NCBI GenBank assembly: GCA_028571455.1
Contig: JAPVVG010000109.1
Span: 1-33,365 of the forward strand
Length of the DNA stretch: 33,365 nucleotides
Source: Desulfobacteraceae bacterium
GTDB lineage: Bacteria; Desulfobacterota; Desulfobacteria; Desulfobacterales; ETH-SRB1
Reading direction: 5' to 3'
The notes below the pieces were generated by a model, which was not told the origin of the DNA, searched no databases, and saw only the letters and a list, made by a program, of their open reading frames with translations. Below, piece by piece: positions 8,163-17,291 of the stretch (its first letter is position 1; every line of letters starts with the position of its first letter). The translations under genes and the position numbers were made by a program.

Positions 8163-8213
8163 CTAAAACAAATTCACACCTGCGAATTATTCTGGCAAAA
8201 GATATTAAATCTT

Positions 8214-8453
8214 GATGAACTCGTAAAAAGTCGTCACTCCGGTGAAAACCGGAGTTCAGATGGTCTGTCCGCCAACGCACTCTGACGGACTTGAAAGGAC
8301 TGGATAGCGCTAACGGTTAGCGCTGACGGTTAGCGCTTACGCTTCACTACGTGTCACTTCGTGTCACTACGTGTCCGGCTGAAGTTTATCCCGCACTTGA
8401 TGCGGGGCCGGAATGACGAAAAACGGTATTTTCCGACTTTTTACGAATTCATC
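8214..8453. mobile_element. 240-bp inverted-repeat element (MITE-like)
   Basis: The ends gatgaactcgtaaaaagtcg (8214-8233) and its inverse (8434-8453) differ at one of 20 positions. The interior has further inverted segments (gtgaaaaccggagt near the left; ggccggaatgacg near the right), two copies of a taacggttagcgc-like motif and three 10-bp tandem units of the type cactacgtgt (8345-8375). No open reading frame of note. A solo end-like sequence of the same family occurs at 3801-3826, indicating a dispersed family. Confidence 0.7.
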
Positions 8454-8716
8454 AATATTGTTCAAGCTTTTTATATAAAAGAAAATCCACATCACCTGTG
8501 CGGGATAATTCTTGCTTAAAAAATCGATTTTTGGTAACTACTCAGGTTCAAAGTTCCGGGGTTCAAGGTTCCGGGGTTCAAGGTTGCTCGCTTCGCTCAC
8601 AATCGGTCGACTATGAGGCTGTCCGAAAACACGCCAAAGTTGTCATTTCGAGTCCGCCAGAGCCCTTTGGCGGACGAAGAAATCTTATTGTATTGAAAAT
8701 ACGTCGATTTTAGATT
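8454..8716. other. Spacer upstream of the PBP1A gene with direct repeats and a hairpin
   Basis: Contains tandem 15-bp units of the type ggttcaaggttccgg at about 8540-8585 and a perfect 8-bp hairpin GTCCGCCA (8652-8659) / TGGCGGAC (8668-8675), not followed by a T-run. An open frame 8498-8713 runs through these repeats and is not credible. No clear promoter found. Confidence 0.6.
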
Positions 8717-11122
8717 ATGACCAAACTTAAAACCACCTCACAGATACTAAAAAAACGCGCCAGACAAAAGCAGGGAAGCTATTTCTCAAAAATTGTCAGA
8801 TTTCTTTTCTGGTCAATACTTTTTCTTATAATATCCGGAGGGTTTTCAATTGTTGGCATTTATTTCTACCTGTGTGAGGATCTCCCTCAAATATCTTCTC
8901 TGGCGGATTACCGTCCTCCGGTAATCACAACGGTCTTTTCCGACGACAACTCAAAGATTGCCGAATTTTATAAAGAACGCAGAATTGTGGTTCCTTTGTC
9001 TGATATCCCGCAAGTGATGATTGACGCGTTTATCGCGGCAGAGGATGCAAGATTCTTAAAACACAAAGGAATAGATTTTTTTAGCATTATCAGAGCTTTT
9101 TTAAAAAATATCGAAGCAGGAACCATTGTCCAGGGCGGCAGCACTATTACACAACAGGTTACAAAGTCCTTTTTTTTAACACCGGAAAGAAGTTATAGCC
9201 GCAAAATAAAAGAGGCTACTCTGGCATATAGAATCGACAAAACATTTACTAAAGAAGAAATCCTTTTTTTGTATTTAAATCAAATTTACTTAGGGCATGG
9301 GGCATATGGAGTGGAAGCGGCTTCCGAGAACTATTTCGGAAAACCGATCAGAGAACTTAACCTTGCAGAATGCTCTATTTTGGCAGGATTACCCCAGGCT
9401 CCCAGCCGATATTCCCCTTTCAGATATCCTGAAAGGGCAAAACAGCGCCAGATATATGTTTTAAATCGAATGGTTGCCGAAGGCTATATAACCAATATTC
9501 AAGCCACGGAAGCCATAAATGCAAAGCTTGATATAAAGCCAAGGCGCAACTGGTTTATTCAAGAAGCTCCTTTTTATACAGAACATATAAGACGTTATAT
9601 TGAAAAAAAATATGGACCTGACATCTTATACAAGGAGGGGCTAAAAATTTATACAGCCGTCAATCTTGATATGCAAAAAACAGCCAGGGCTGAAATAGAA
9701 AAAGGCTTAAAAGCCCTTGACAAACGTCAGGGTTACCGGGGACCTTTAAAGCATATTGCTATGGAAGAAATTGAAGCCTTTTCACAAGAGATTCAAAATG
9801 AGCTGGATAAAGAGCCTGTCACAGAAGGAAAAATCGTCACCGGCGTTATAATCTCGATTGACAACATTAATAATACCGCAACCGTTCGCATAGGAAATGC
9901 CCGGGGTATAATAAAAATTGCCGATATGCGCTGGGCAAGAAAACCAGCCCCCAATGTCCCCTACTATGAATGCAGAATCGAACATCCAGGAGATGCACTT
10001 AAAACAGGGGATATTATTCTTGCCAAAATTAAAGGTAAACCAGCAGATTCGGATATATTGGAGCTTGCCCTTGAGCAGAAACCGGATGTTCAAGCTGCCT
10101 TATTGTGTATTGAAAATGAAACAGGTCTTGTAAAGGCAATGATAGGGGGGCTGGATTTCCGGGAAAGCCAGTTTAACAGAGCCACGCAATCTAGACGGCA
10201 GCCCGGTTCGGCTTTTAAGCCGATAATATATGCGGCGGCGCTTGACAAGGGATATACGCCTGCAAGCATGATAATTGATTCCCCCATTGTTTTCCAGGAC
10301 ACTGAGCGTGACTTCACCTGGAAACCTAAGAACTACGGAGAAAAATTTTACGGCCCTACCCTTTTCCGCAATGCTCTTGCAAAATCGCGCAATGTTGTGA
10401 CTATTAAGATTTTAATGGGTATAGGTATCGACTATGCCATAGATTACGCTAAAAAACTTGGTATCACGTCAAAATTGAGCAGAGATCTTTCGATAGCCCT
10501 TGGTTCTTCAGGCGTGTCCCTGCTTGAAATGGTCGGGGCTTACTCTGTTTTTGCCAATTCCGGCTATCTTGTGGAACCTGTCTTTATTATGAAAATTGTC
10601 GACCGGGATGGGAATATTATGGAAGAAATAAAGCCTGAAAAGAAAAAGGCGATAGATGAAAGCACGGCCTATATCATGACAAGCCTTCTTGAAAGTGTGG
10701 TCAAACATGGAACCGGCCGCAGGGTTCGGGCGTTAAACAGGCCGGTTGCAGGTAAAACCGGCACAACTAATAATCTGCATGACGCCTGGTTTGTGGGATA
10801 TACGCCACGCTATATTACAGGAACCTGGGTGGGTTTTGATGATGAAAATTGCCTTGGAAAGGCGGAAACAGGCTCCAGGGCCGCAAGCCCTATATGGCTT
10901 GACTTCATGAAGAAAATACTTAAAAATAAACCTGTCAGGGTTTTTCAGGCGCCGGAAGGTGTTGTGTTTTCAAAAATCGATGCTGAAACAGGTCTGCTGC
11001 CTGGTGTTGAGTCTAAAAAGACAATTTTTGAATGCTTCAAGGAAGGAACGGTTCCAACAGAATATACAAAAAAACCGGATTCTATAACAGGGCCGGAACA
11101 GTTTTATAAATCAGACATGTAA
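8717..11122 (+). CDS. mrcA: Penicillin-binding protein 1A (bifunctional transglycosylase/transpeptidase)
   Basis: Class A PBP of 801 residues that polymerises lipid II and cross-links peptidoglycan in the periplasm. A cytoplasmic basic N-terminus is followed by one membrane anchor (about 27-50). The GT51 domain has catalytic Glu109 in AAEDARF, GGSTITQQ (140-147) and the motifs KEEILFLYLNQIYLG and LAECSILAGLPQAPS. A PBP1A-type OB-like insert (about 365-450) precedes the transpeptidase with Ser498 and Lys501 in PGSAFKP, Ser557-Arg-Asn and Lys680-Thr-Gly. All catalytic residues are intact. It stands alone on + between two minus-strand blocks. No strong Shine-Dalgarno is visible before the ATG. 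Confidence 0.96.
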   Translation: MTKLKTTSQILKKRARQKQGSYFSKIVRFLFWSILFLIISGGFSIVGIYFYLCEDLPQISSLADYRPPVITTVFSDDNSKIAEFYKERRIVVPLSDIPQVMIDAFIAAEDARFLKHKGIDFFSIIRAFLKNIEAGTIVQGGSTITQQVTKSFFLTPERSYSRKIKEATLAYRIDKTFTKEEILFLYLNQIYLGHGAYGVEAASENYFGKPIRELNLAECSILAGLPQAPSRYSPFRYPERAKQRQIYVLNRMVAEGYITNIQATEAINAKLDIKPRRNWFIQEAPFYTEHIRRYIEKKYGPDILYKEGLKIYTAVNLDMQKTARAEIEKGLKALDKRQGYRGPLKHIAMEEIEAFSQEIQNELDKEPVTEGKIVTGVIISIDNINNTATVRIGNARGIIKIADMRWARKPAPNVPYYECRIEHPGDALKTGDIILAKIKGKPADSDILELALEQKPDVQAALLCIENETGLVKAMIGGLDFRESQFNRATQSRRQPGSAFKPIIYAAALDKGYTPASMIIDSPIVFQDTERDFTWKPKNYGEKFYGPTLFRNALAKSRNVVTIKILMGIGIDYAIDYAKKLGITSKLSRDLSIALGSSGVSLLEMVGAYSVFANSGYLVEPVFIMKIVDRDGNIMEEIKPEKKKAIDESTAYIMTSLLESVVKHGTGRRVRALNRPVAGKTGTTNNLHDAWFVGYTPRYITGTWVGFDDENCLGKAETGSRAASPIWLDFMKKILKNKPVRVFQAPEGVVFSKIDAETGLLPGVESKKTIFECFKEGTVPTEYTKKPDSITGPEQFYKSDM

Positions 11123-11124
11123 AA

Positions 11125-11314
11125 GGATTGATGATTGCCTGCCCGCCATCGCTCTCGCTGTAACCAGATATGCGAAATTCAAGAGTTTGTACTCAGGCGA
11201 GGCAGGCGGGTCGATTTATGATTGTCGATTGAAAAGATAGAGCACTTCGGTTCCTCAGCATAAACTCAGCGATTCCATCAATCAACAATCAACAATCATA
11301 AATCATCAATCCAA
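11125..11314. repeat. Long imperfect palindrome of iterated ATTGATGATT motifs
   Basis: The left arm begins ggattgatgatt (11125-11136) and the right arm ends aatcatcaatcc, an exact inverse. Between them are more degenerate copies (gatttatgattgtcgattg; aatcaacaatcaacaatc) and an inverted gcctgcccgcc / ggcgaggcaggcggg pair. The same motif family recurs at 14704-14731. The rest of the PBP-rnc spacer up to 11373 shows nothing else. Confidence 0.75.
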
Positions 11315-11373
11315 AGGGGTCAGGATTAGGTTGAAAGTGGTTGCCTGTCTGAGGATAACAACTTAAACAGCTT

Positions 11374-12348
11374 CTACTCAATTTCCATCATGTCTTCTGC
11401 AAGCGTTATATCGGGGATAATCTCTATTAATTTAATGTGAAATTTTGTTTTAAGAATTTCGATATTCCTGTTTTTTAAGCCCCTCATTTTGGAAATATTT
11501 TTCGGGTTCACCCTTATTGAAATCATATCATGTAAATCCTTTTTCGATTCCAGTATAGATACGGCCTTATCAAGAAATATCTCAGAATATACAAGGCCAC
11601 CAAAAGCAGGATGATACGGCCCTGCCAGAATTGTCGATCCTTTTGTTAAAAGTTCAAGCGCTCTTCTCGCAGCATCCTGCTCGGCAACCTTTTTACTTTT
11701 GCCAATACCCTCCACTACAAATTCGTAAACCTTAAGTTGCACTCTGAATGTCTTGTCATGATCCGGGCCGCTTGCACTTATGACCCTGTAAACAGGCGCC
11801 GCATTATGAGTTTCCTGAACAAGTTCCTGGATCCGGCTTTTGTAATCACGGTCCGCTGCCGGGGCTGAAACAAGATGAAAGAGGGACGAAAAATGGGCGC
11901 TTATAATTTTAAATGCCGCATCAAACCCGCCATCCAGATATACAGCGGCAATGATGGCTTCAAACGTATCAGCTAAAATTGATTTCTTTTCCTTGCCGTT
12001 TGTCTGAATCTCTCCCTTGCCTAATTTAATATATCGACCGAGCTCTATTTTATGTGCAATGGTTGCAAGCTGAGATTCATTAACAAGGATAGAGCGCATT
12101 CTGGACAGGTCACCCTCATTCATATCCGGATATTGCTGCATTAGGATATGCCCGATAACAAGGTCTAATACAGCATCTCCCAAAAATTCAAGCCGTTCGT
12201 TATCCTTCATGTCTGTGTCAAGCTGTTCATTGGCAAATGAACTGTGGCAGAGAGCCTCCTCAAGGATATTGATATTATTAAATTTATATAGCAAGTTTTG
12301 TTCAAATTCAGAAAGATCTATTTGGTCCATTTCATTAACTTTAGGCAC
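11374..12348 (-). CDS. rnc: Ribonuclease III with a C-terminal extension
   Basis: Double-strand-specific RNase that processes rRNA precursors and many mRNAs. The endonuclease domain shows NERLEFLGDAVL (50-61) and ADTFEAIIAAVYLDGG (126-141) with the catalytic acidic residues; a dsRBD spans about 165-235 (YKSRIQELVQE, then GIGKSKKVAEQDAARRALEL). At 324 residues it exceeds the usual roughly 230 by an unassigned tail (about 240-324) rich in Ile, Lys and Glu. The start is uncertain: GTG at 12348 lies inside a 19-bp tandem duplication, and the next in-frame ATG is at 12330; neither has a good Shine-Dalgarno. It follows the PHP gene closely. Confidence 0.92.
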   Translation of the reverse strand: MPKVNEMDQIDLSEFEQNLLYKFNNINILEEALCHSSFANEQLDTDMKDNERLEFLGDAVLDLVIGHILMQQYPDMNEGDLSRMRSILVNESQLATIAHKIELGRYIKLGKGEIQTNGKEKKSILADTFEAIIAAVYLDGGFDAAFKIISAHFSSLFHLVSAPAADRDYKSRIQELVQETHNAAPVYRVISASGPDHDKTFRVQLKVYEFVVEGIGKSKKVAEQDAARRALELLTKGSTILAGPYHPAFGGLVYSEIFLDKAVSILESKKDLHDMISIRVNPKNISKMRGLKNRNIEILKTKFHIKLIEIIPDITLAEDMMEIE

Positions 12349-12375
12349 TTTAGCTCACTTTAGGCACTTTAGCTC
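12338..12375. repeat. 19-bp tandem duplication at the PHP/rnc junction
   Basis: Two exact adjacent copies of actttaggcactttagctc (12338-12356 and 12357-12375). It covers the PHP gene stop and the GTG start proposed for rnc, so the duplication has altered the spacing between the two genes. Confidence 0.9.
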
Positions 12376-13240
12376 ACTTTATTAATTTCTCATAAAGTTC
12401 ATAAGGTACAAAAAGATCGCCTTTGCCTGATCCCATTTTTATATCAGGTTTAATAGAGCCGTGAAAATCGGTCCCGCCGGTCATTAATAGGCTATAACGG
12501 TTTGCAACCTTAGCATAATAGGCGGTTAAATCGGGTGGGTGTTCAGGATAATAGGTCTCTATGCCCTTGAGGCCTATTTCCTTTAAATTTGCAATCAAAT
12601 GTTCAAATCGATTTTTATCTTTAATGTGCAAAAGAACTGGATGAGCTAATACTGGAATGCCTCCGGCGCCAAGTATAACCTCAATTGCCCGCTTGCAGCC
12701 AAGGCGATATTTGTCAACATATGCCGGCCTTCCTGTGCCAAGGTATTTATCAAATGCTTCATTAATCGATTTCACAAAACCTCTTTTCACCATAATCTGG
12801 GCAATATGAGGTCTTCCAAGCTGGCCTTCGCCAAATTCGTTCGCAACATCTTTTAAGGAAATATCTATTCCCAGATTATTAAGACGCTTAACGATTTTAG
12901 GATTCCGATTTTTTCTGGCATCCTGGAGCTGATCAAGTGCCTGGTTCAAAACCGGGTCGTCAAGCCTGATAGAATAGCCCAGCATATGGAAACTTCCGGT
13001 ACAGGGAAAAGACGGATCAAAGGACGCGCTAATTTCCACACCGGTTAAAAACTTAAGTGAAGTGGGTATGCCAAAGGCGAGCGCCTCTTTTGAGCCGTCG
13101 ATAGTGTCGTGATCGGTAATTGCGATAGCGCCTAAGTTAAGACTATGGGCAAGGGAAATGATTTCTGGCGGAGAAAGTGTTCCGTCAGAAGCTGTAGAAT
13201 GGATGTGAAGGTCTATCCTCACATGCTCTTTATAATCCAA
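12374..13240 (-). CDS. PHP-domain phosphoesterase (RNase AM / TrpH-like)
   Basis: A 288-residue protein of the polymerase-and-histidinol-phosphatase superfamily, metal-dependent phosphoesterases. The first metal motif DLHIHSTASDG (about 10-20) and the second ITDHDTIDG (about 40-48) are clear; further ligands are in PVLAHPVLL and the C-terminal GTDFHG. The family includes the YciV/TrpH enzymes that act on 3',5'-nucleoside bisphosphates and 5' ends of short RNAs; this exact activity is inferred. Its start overlaps dksA by 11 bp. Confidence 0.88.
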   Translation of the reverse strand: MDYKEHVRIDLHIHSTASDGTLSPPEIISLAHSLNLGAIAITDHDTIDGSKEALAFGIPTSLKFLTGVEISASFDPSFPCTGSFHMLGYSIRLDDPVLNQALDQLQDARKNRNPKIVKRLNNLGIDISLKDVANEFGEGQLGRPHIAQIMVKRGFVKSINEAFDKYLGTGRPAYVDKYRLGCKRAIEVILGAGGIPVLAHPVLLHIKDKNRFEHLIANLKEIGLKGIETYYPEHPPDLTAYYAKVANRYSLLMTGGTDFHGSIKPDIKMGSGKGDLFVPYELYEKLIK

Positions 13241-13592
13241 GGGCTTTTTCTAAAGCCTCCTCTTTGGTTTTGCATTCAATGCACTGCGTGGTGACAGGTC
13301 TGGCTTTAAGACGGTTAATAGAAATATCTTCTCCGCACTTTTCACAAATTCCAAAGGTGTCATTATCAATACGCTCAAGGGCTTTTTTAATCTTTTTTAT
13401 CAGCTTGTTTTCCCTGTCTCTTATACGAAGCATAAAATTGCGGTCTGACTCTAAGGATGCCCGGTCTGTTGGATCCGGGAAATTCTCTTTCGGAGCGGTC
13501 ATGCCGGAGACGGTATCATCCGCACGGCTCAAAAGCTCTTCCAGCCGCTTGGTAAGAAGTTCTTTAAAATATTGTACATCCTTCTTTTTCAT
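13230..13592 (-). CDS. dksA: DksA/TraR-family RNA polymerase-binding protein
   Basis: A 120-residue protein that, by family, binds the RNA polymerase secondary channel and works with ppGpp. An N-terminal coiled-coil region (about 1-80, rich in Lys/Glu) contains DRASLESDRN. The four-cysteine zinc finger is ICEKCG...TTQCIECK (about 87-113), with 20 residues between the Cys pairs. It is shorter than E. coli DksA (151) but similar to deltaproteobacterial homologues. The upstream spacer (13593-13722) is very AT-rich with near-palindromic atatattaaatatat, a plausible promoter region. Confidence 0.9.
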   Translation of the reverse strand: MKKKDVQYFKELLTKRLEELLSRADDTVSGMTAPKENFPDPTDRASLESDRNFMLRIRDRENKLIKKIKKALERIDNDTFGICEKCGEDISINRLKARPVTTQCIECKTKEEALEKALGL

Positions 13593-13722
13593 GCTTAACC
13601 CTTAATATATTAAATATATTTATTTAAAAAAAATTAATTAAACATAATTTAATATATTAGTAAAGGCAAAATTTGATGGTTTCGTAAAATTGAGCAAAAG
13701 TGGGCGTTTTGCAAAGGTCTCG

Positions 13723-14661
13723 CTAAGCAACCTCTTGGAGAAACCTTTCAAGTGTCTTCATGTTGTTTACATTATAGATTTTGCAAGGATAATCTTCAGG
13801 TAAAATCTTTTTTAACAAACCGGTAAGCACCTTTCCCGGGCCGATCTCTGCAAAAATTTCCACCTTTTCATCCATTAGCCTGCACATTGAATCATACCAT
13901 CTGACAGGGTTGCAAAACTGTTTTGCCACAACAGCCTTAATCTCATCAGAATTCATTGCAAAATCTGCGGTAACATTATGTATTATGGGTATCTCAGGCG
14001 TAGTAAAGGAAGCGGTTTTAAGAAATTCCTTGAATTCATCTTCAGCTCCTCTTATCAATTCGCTATGCCATGCCCCGCTTACCTTTAATGGAATTGTCCT
14101 TGCTCCCTGTGAAGAGGCAAGCAACGAAACCTTCTCAACCTGAGCAGGAGCGCCGGTTGTAACGATTTGATATGCGGTGTTGTGATTTGCCACAGCCACA
14201 ACCCCCTCTGCCTGAACCTCTTTAACAAGTTTATCAACATCATCTATTGAAAGTCCTATTATTGCATGCATAGCCCCTTTATGCCTGGTAGATTCCCTGT
14301 GCATCAACTCTCCCCGCTTTAAAACAAGGCTGAATACATCCTCTTTTAAAACAGCCCCTGATCCATATAGCGCGCTGAATTCGCCAAGACTGTGACCCGC
14401 CGTAATATTAGGTTTTACGCCCTCTTTTTCCACTGCGGCAAGACAGGCAAGGTTCACGGCGGTTACAGCAGGTTGCAGGTTGACGGTCATGGTAAGATCT
14501 TCTATGGGGCCTTTAAAGCAGAGTCTTGATAGATTTATCTTCGTGATCTCCTCTGCCATGTCAAAAAGTTCCCGCACAAAATCGTATTCCTTATAAAGTT
14601 CAAGACCCATGCCGATTGACTGGGACCCCTGGCCAGGGAAAAGAAATGCTGCTTTCTTCAC
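13723..14661 (-). CDS. fabD: Malonyl-CoA:ACP transacylase
   Basis: Loads malonyl groups from CoA onto acyl carrier protein for fatty-acid synthesis. The 312-residue length fits FabD. FPGQGSQSIGMG (about 8-19) forms the oxyanion-hole region, the nucleophile Ser lies in GHSLGEF and a catalytic His in SGAWHSELI. The start is GTG, chosen because GGAGG lies six bases upstream. Other fab genes are not adjacent. It lies in a minus-strand series after hemA with a repeat-filled 222-bp spacer. Confidence 0.95.
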   Translation of the reverse strand: MKKAAFLFPGQGSQSIGMGLELYKEYDFVRELFDMAEEITKINLSRLCFKGPIEDLTMTVNLQPAVTAVNLACLAAVEKEGVKPNITAGHSLGEFSALYGSGAVLKEDVFSLVLKRGELMHRESTRHKGAMHAIIGLSIDDVDKLVKEVQAEGVVAVANHNTAYQIVTTGAPAQVEKVSLLASSQGARTIPLKVSGAWHSELIRGAEDEFKEFLKTASFTTPEIPIIHNVTADFAMNSDEIKAVVAKQFCNPVRWYDSMCRLMDEKVEIFAEIGPGKVLTGLLKKILPEDYPCKIYNVNNMKTLERFLQEVA

Positions 14662-14883
14662 TCTAATCCTCCGTAATTAGTCGAGTGCTGACCTCTGACT
14701 TCTGGCATCTGACCTCTTTTGATTGATGATTTATGATTGTTGATTTGCCTGGTTCCTATGCTCCAGCGTGGGAACGAGAAACCTCTGCCCCCCGACTTCA
14801 GTTTCTTTTGTTTTTCATTCGACGTTCGATGTTGGATGTTCGATGTTGGACGTTCATCTTTTAATCCTGACCTCCGCCCTCTG
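14662..14883. repeat. Repeat-filled hemA-fabD spacer
   Basis: Holds gattgatgatttatgattg (about 14708-14726, same family as 11125-11314), an inverted pair in ggttcctatgctccagcg (tgggaac follows), and iterated gttcgatgttggatgttc units (about 14820-14852). Open frames across it on both strands are repeat artefacts. Confidence 0.7.
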
Positions 14884-16152
14884 TCACTCATCCAGCTTGA
14901 ACAGCTTTCTGGTAGTATCAAGGTATATGGATTTGTTCCCATGACAACCATTGTTCTTTAAAAAAAGGGTCGGATCATGCAAAATTTTGTTTATCAACGC
15001 ATCCGTCATCCTGTAGATAGCCTGACAATCGGCATCTGTCAGGTGATTTAAATTTTGCAGCGTTTTCTTTACCTCCGTTTTTGCAATGGCATCTATTTTA
15101 TTCCTTAATGCAATAATTGTAGGCACAGCATTCAGGCTTTCATACCATTGCCTAAACCGGATTACAGCCTCATCAACGATTCTTTCCCCCTTGCGGGCCT
15201 CTTTATTACGATCCCCGATATTTTCATCAATAACCCCTTTTAAATCATCAATATCATAAACATAGGAATTGGTAAGATCGTTGATTTCAGGGTCAATATC
15301 ACGTGGGACCGCGATATCGATAAAAAAAATGGGACGGTTTCGCCTGCTGCGCATGACCCCCTTGACATGGTTGCGCTTGACAATAAAATCAGGCGAGCCT
15401 GTTGAACTTATTACAATGTCCACAGATTTTAAATAATCTGTAATCTCCTCAAACCGTATTGCCTTGCCATTGAAATTTTTTGCCAGCTCAACGCCCCGTT
15501 CAAAGGTTCTGTTTGCAACAACAATATCACCCACCCTGTTTCTAAGTAAATGCTCAACTGCGAGCTCCGCCATTTCACCCGCTCCGATAAGGAGCACTTT
15601 TTTGCCTTCAAGGCTGCCGAATATTTTCCGTGCAAGCTCGATTGCCGCATAACTTATTGATACTGCATGATCACCTATTCCTGTTTCAGTTCGAACACGT
15701 TTTGCCACAAAAAAGGTTCTGTGCAACAACCTGTTAAGAATAACGCCTGATGCCTTTTTCGAGATGGCTGTCAGATACGCCTCCTTTATCTGCCCTAAAA
15801 TCTGAGGCTCTCCGACCATCATCGAATCCAGGCTTGACGCAACCCTGAAAATGTGGCGCACCGCCTCATCGCTCTCATGGATGTAAAGAGCATTTTCAAA
15901 ACTGGCAACAGGAATGTTCTTAAATTCTGAAATAAACATCTTGGCGGCTTTCAAAGCATCTGAACGATTGTCTGTCGCTAATAAAATTTCCATGCGATTA
16001 CACGTGGAAAAAAGTACTGCCTCAATAACTGCCGGATCCTTTTGAAAAGCTTCCAGAGCGGCGGCAGTCTCATCTTTAGAGAAAGCAAGACACTCCCTGA
16101 GTTCAACAGGGGCTGTTTTATGGTTCAATCCAACTAATATAATATCAAGCAT
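14884..16152 (-). CDS. hemA: Glutamyl-tRNA reductase
   Basis: First committed enzyme of C5-pathway tetrapyrrole synthesis, reducing glutamyl-tRNA to glutamate-1-semialdehyde. The 422-residue length is standard. Visible are LVGLNHKTAPVELRE (about 6-20), the catalytic Cys51 in FSTCNRMEIL, the catalytic-domain motif MMVGEPQILGQIKEAY, the NADPH-binding GAGEMAELA and a C-terminal dimerisation helix region. It follows ccsB and sirC in the same direction, a heme/siroheme and cytochrome c maturation cluster typical of Desulfobacterota. Confidence 0.97.
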   Translation of the reverse strand: MLDIILVGLNHKTAPVELRECLAFSKDETAAALEAFQKDPAVIEAVLFSTCNRMEILLATDNRSDALKAAKMFISEFKNIPVASFENALYIHESDEAVRHIFRVASSLDSMMVGEPQILGQIKEAYLTAISKKASGVILNRLLHRTFFVAKRVRTETGIGDHAVSISYAAIELARKIFGSLEGKKVLLIGAGEMAELAVEHLLRNRVGDIVVANRTFERGVELAKNFNGKAIRFEEITDYLKSVDIVISSTGSPDFIVKRNHVKGVMRSRRNRPIFFIDIAVPRDIDPEINDLTNSYVYDIDDLKGVIDENIGDRNKEARKGERIVDEAVIRFRQWYESLNAVPTIIALRNKIDAIAKTEVKKTLQNLNHLTDADCQAIYRMTDALINKILHDPTLFLKNNGCHGNKSIYLDTTRKLFKLDE

Positions 16153-16383
16153 AGCTGTTTATGTAATCGTTCACGGTTCACAGTTAACGGTTTACAGTTT
16201 TTTTAATAAATATAGTAACGGTTCACGGAACGTTGAAATTAGAAAATAGAAATTAGAAATTTGGCCTTCATGCTTTTGTACTGTTCTTTCCAATTTCCAA
16301 TTTCCAATTTCTATTTTAATCTCTCCCAAATTTCTAATTTCCAATTTCAAGTTTCAAGCCCCGCCACGGCGGGGCTAAGGGCT
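16153..16383. repeat. Imperfect palindrome of iterated motifs between ccsB and hemA
   Basis: The left half has gttcacggttcacag, then aacggttcacggaacgttg and gaaattagaaaatagaaatt; the right half has complementary ccaatttccaatttccaa and tttctaatttccaatttc. No gene. The acggttcacggaacgtt segment recurs at about 18808-18828. Confidence 0.75.
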
Positions 16384-17205
16384 TTACAGCCTGGTAAACA
16401 CCTCATGATGTCCTTTTAAAAAGAAATTTACCCCCAAAAAGGTAAACAATAAAACCGCAAACCCGATAATGGCCATTATTGCCGAACGCCGGCCACGCCA
16501 TCCAACGGCCAGACGCTCATGGAGCAGCACCGCATATAATATCCATGTAATGACTGACCAGACCTCCTTTGGATCCCAGCTCCATAATTTACCCCAGACC
16601 GATTTTGCATAAACAAAACCCGCTGCAAGACCGATACTAAGAAAGGTAAATCCAACAACAATACAGGCATATCCGGTATAATCAAGCAGCTCCAATGAGG
16701 GGAGGCGTTTAAAAAAAAAGCCGTGGCGCTTTGTTTTGATGGCGCGCTCCTGCATAAGATATAAAATGCCAAGCCCGCATGCCAGGGCAAAGGATGCCTC
16801 GCCGATAAAGATTGTAAAGATATGAAGCACCAGCCAAAAACTGTTAAAAATATTCTTGGCCTGCGCAGATTCCGCCGGCAATTGGGAAGCAATAAGCATT
16901 ACAATAGCTGCCAGCGGCGCAGCATATATGCCAAGAATCTTAAGGTTGAATTTATACTGGAATATAATAAAAACACCGACAACAGTCCACCCTGCTATAG
17001 TAACGGTTTCGCGAAGATTATGAACAGGAATGGTCCCTGTTTGAATAAACCAATAGACGATTGCGGCTGAATGCCACAAAAAACCGGTAATCAGCAGATA
17101 GTGTCCTATTTGATGCAGATATTTTTTTTGAATAAAAAGATATAACAGGTATCCTGCCGTGCTAACTGAATAAAATAACACAGTAATATAAATCACAATA
17201 TCCAT
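16384..17205 (-). CDS. ccsB: Cytochrome c biogenesis protein CcsB/CcsA family (HemX-like membrane protein)
   Basis: Polytopic membrane protein (about eight helices in 273 residues) of the CcsA/CcmC/HemX superfamily, which handles heme during System II cytochrome c assembly. The conserved tryptophan-rich periplasmic motif WGKLWSWDPKEVWSVITW (about 203-220) is present, followed by a membrane His (LLHERLAVGW) and the terminal GVNFFLKGHHEVF. Its place between sirC and hemA matches the gene called ccsB or hemX in related genomes. Whether it transports heme or regulates HemA cannot be decided here. Confidence 0.88.
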   Translation of the reverse strand: MDIVIYITVLFYSVSTAGYLLYLFIQKKYLHQIGHYLLITGFLWHSAAIVYWFIQTGTIPVHNLRETVTIAGWTVVGVFIIFQYKFNLKILGIYAAPLAAIVMLIASQLPAESAQAKNIFNSFWLVLHIFTIFIGEASFALACGLGILYLMQERAIKTKRHGFFFKRLPSLELLDYTGYACIVVGFTFLSIGLAAGFVYAKSVWGKLWSWDPKEVWSVITWILYAVLLHERLAVGWRGRRSAIMAIIGFAVLLFTFLGVNFFLKGHHEVFTRL

Positions 17206-17291
17206 CTATCGCACCTTAAATTGGTCGAGTGGGAAAATGGTCGAGTGGTTGTCCCAACTCGACTACTCGACCACTCGACCACTCGACTAAA
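17206..17291. repeat. Palindromic iterations of GGTCGAGTGG between sirC and ccsB
   Basis: ggtcgagtgg occurs twice on the left (17222-17250) and its complement ccactcgacc/actcgact at least four times on the right (17255-17289). It ends a few bases before the sirC stop codon. Not a CRISPR: no constant-length spacers. Confidence 0.85.

Noticed and set aside
8498-8713. Plus-strand 71-codon open frame before the PBP1A gene
   Set aside because: Encoded by tandem repeats and a hairpin; low-complexity product.
14658-14951. Minus-strand 97-codon frame between hemA and fabD
   Set aside because: Made of dispersed repeats and overlaps the hemA end.
17222-17289. Possible CRISPR array
   Set aside because: Short repeats are adjacent or inverted, with no unique spacers of constant length.
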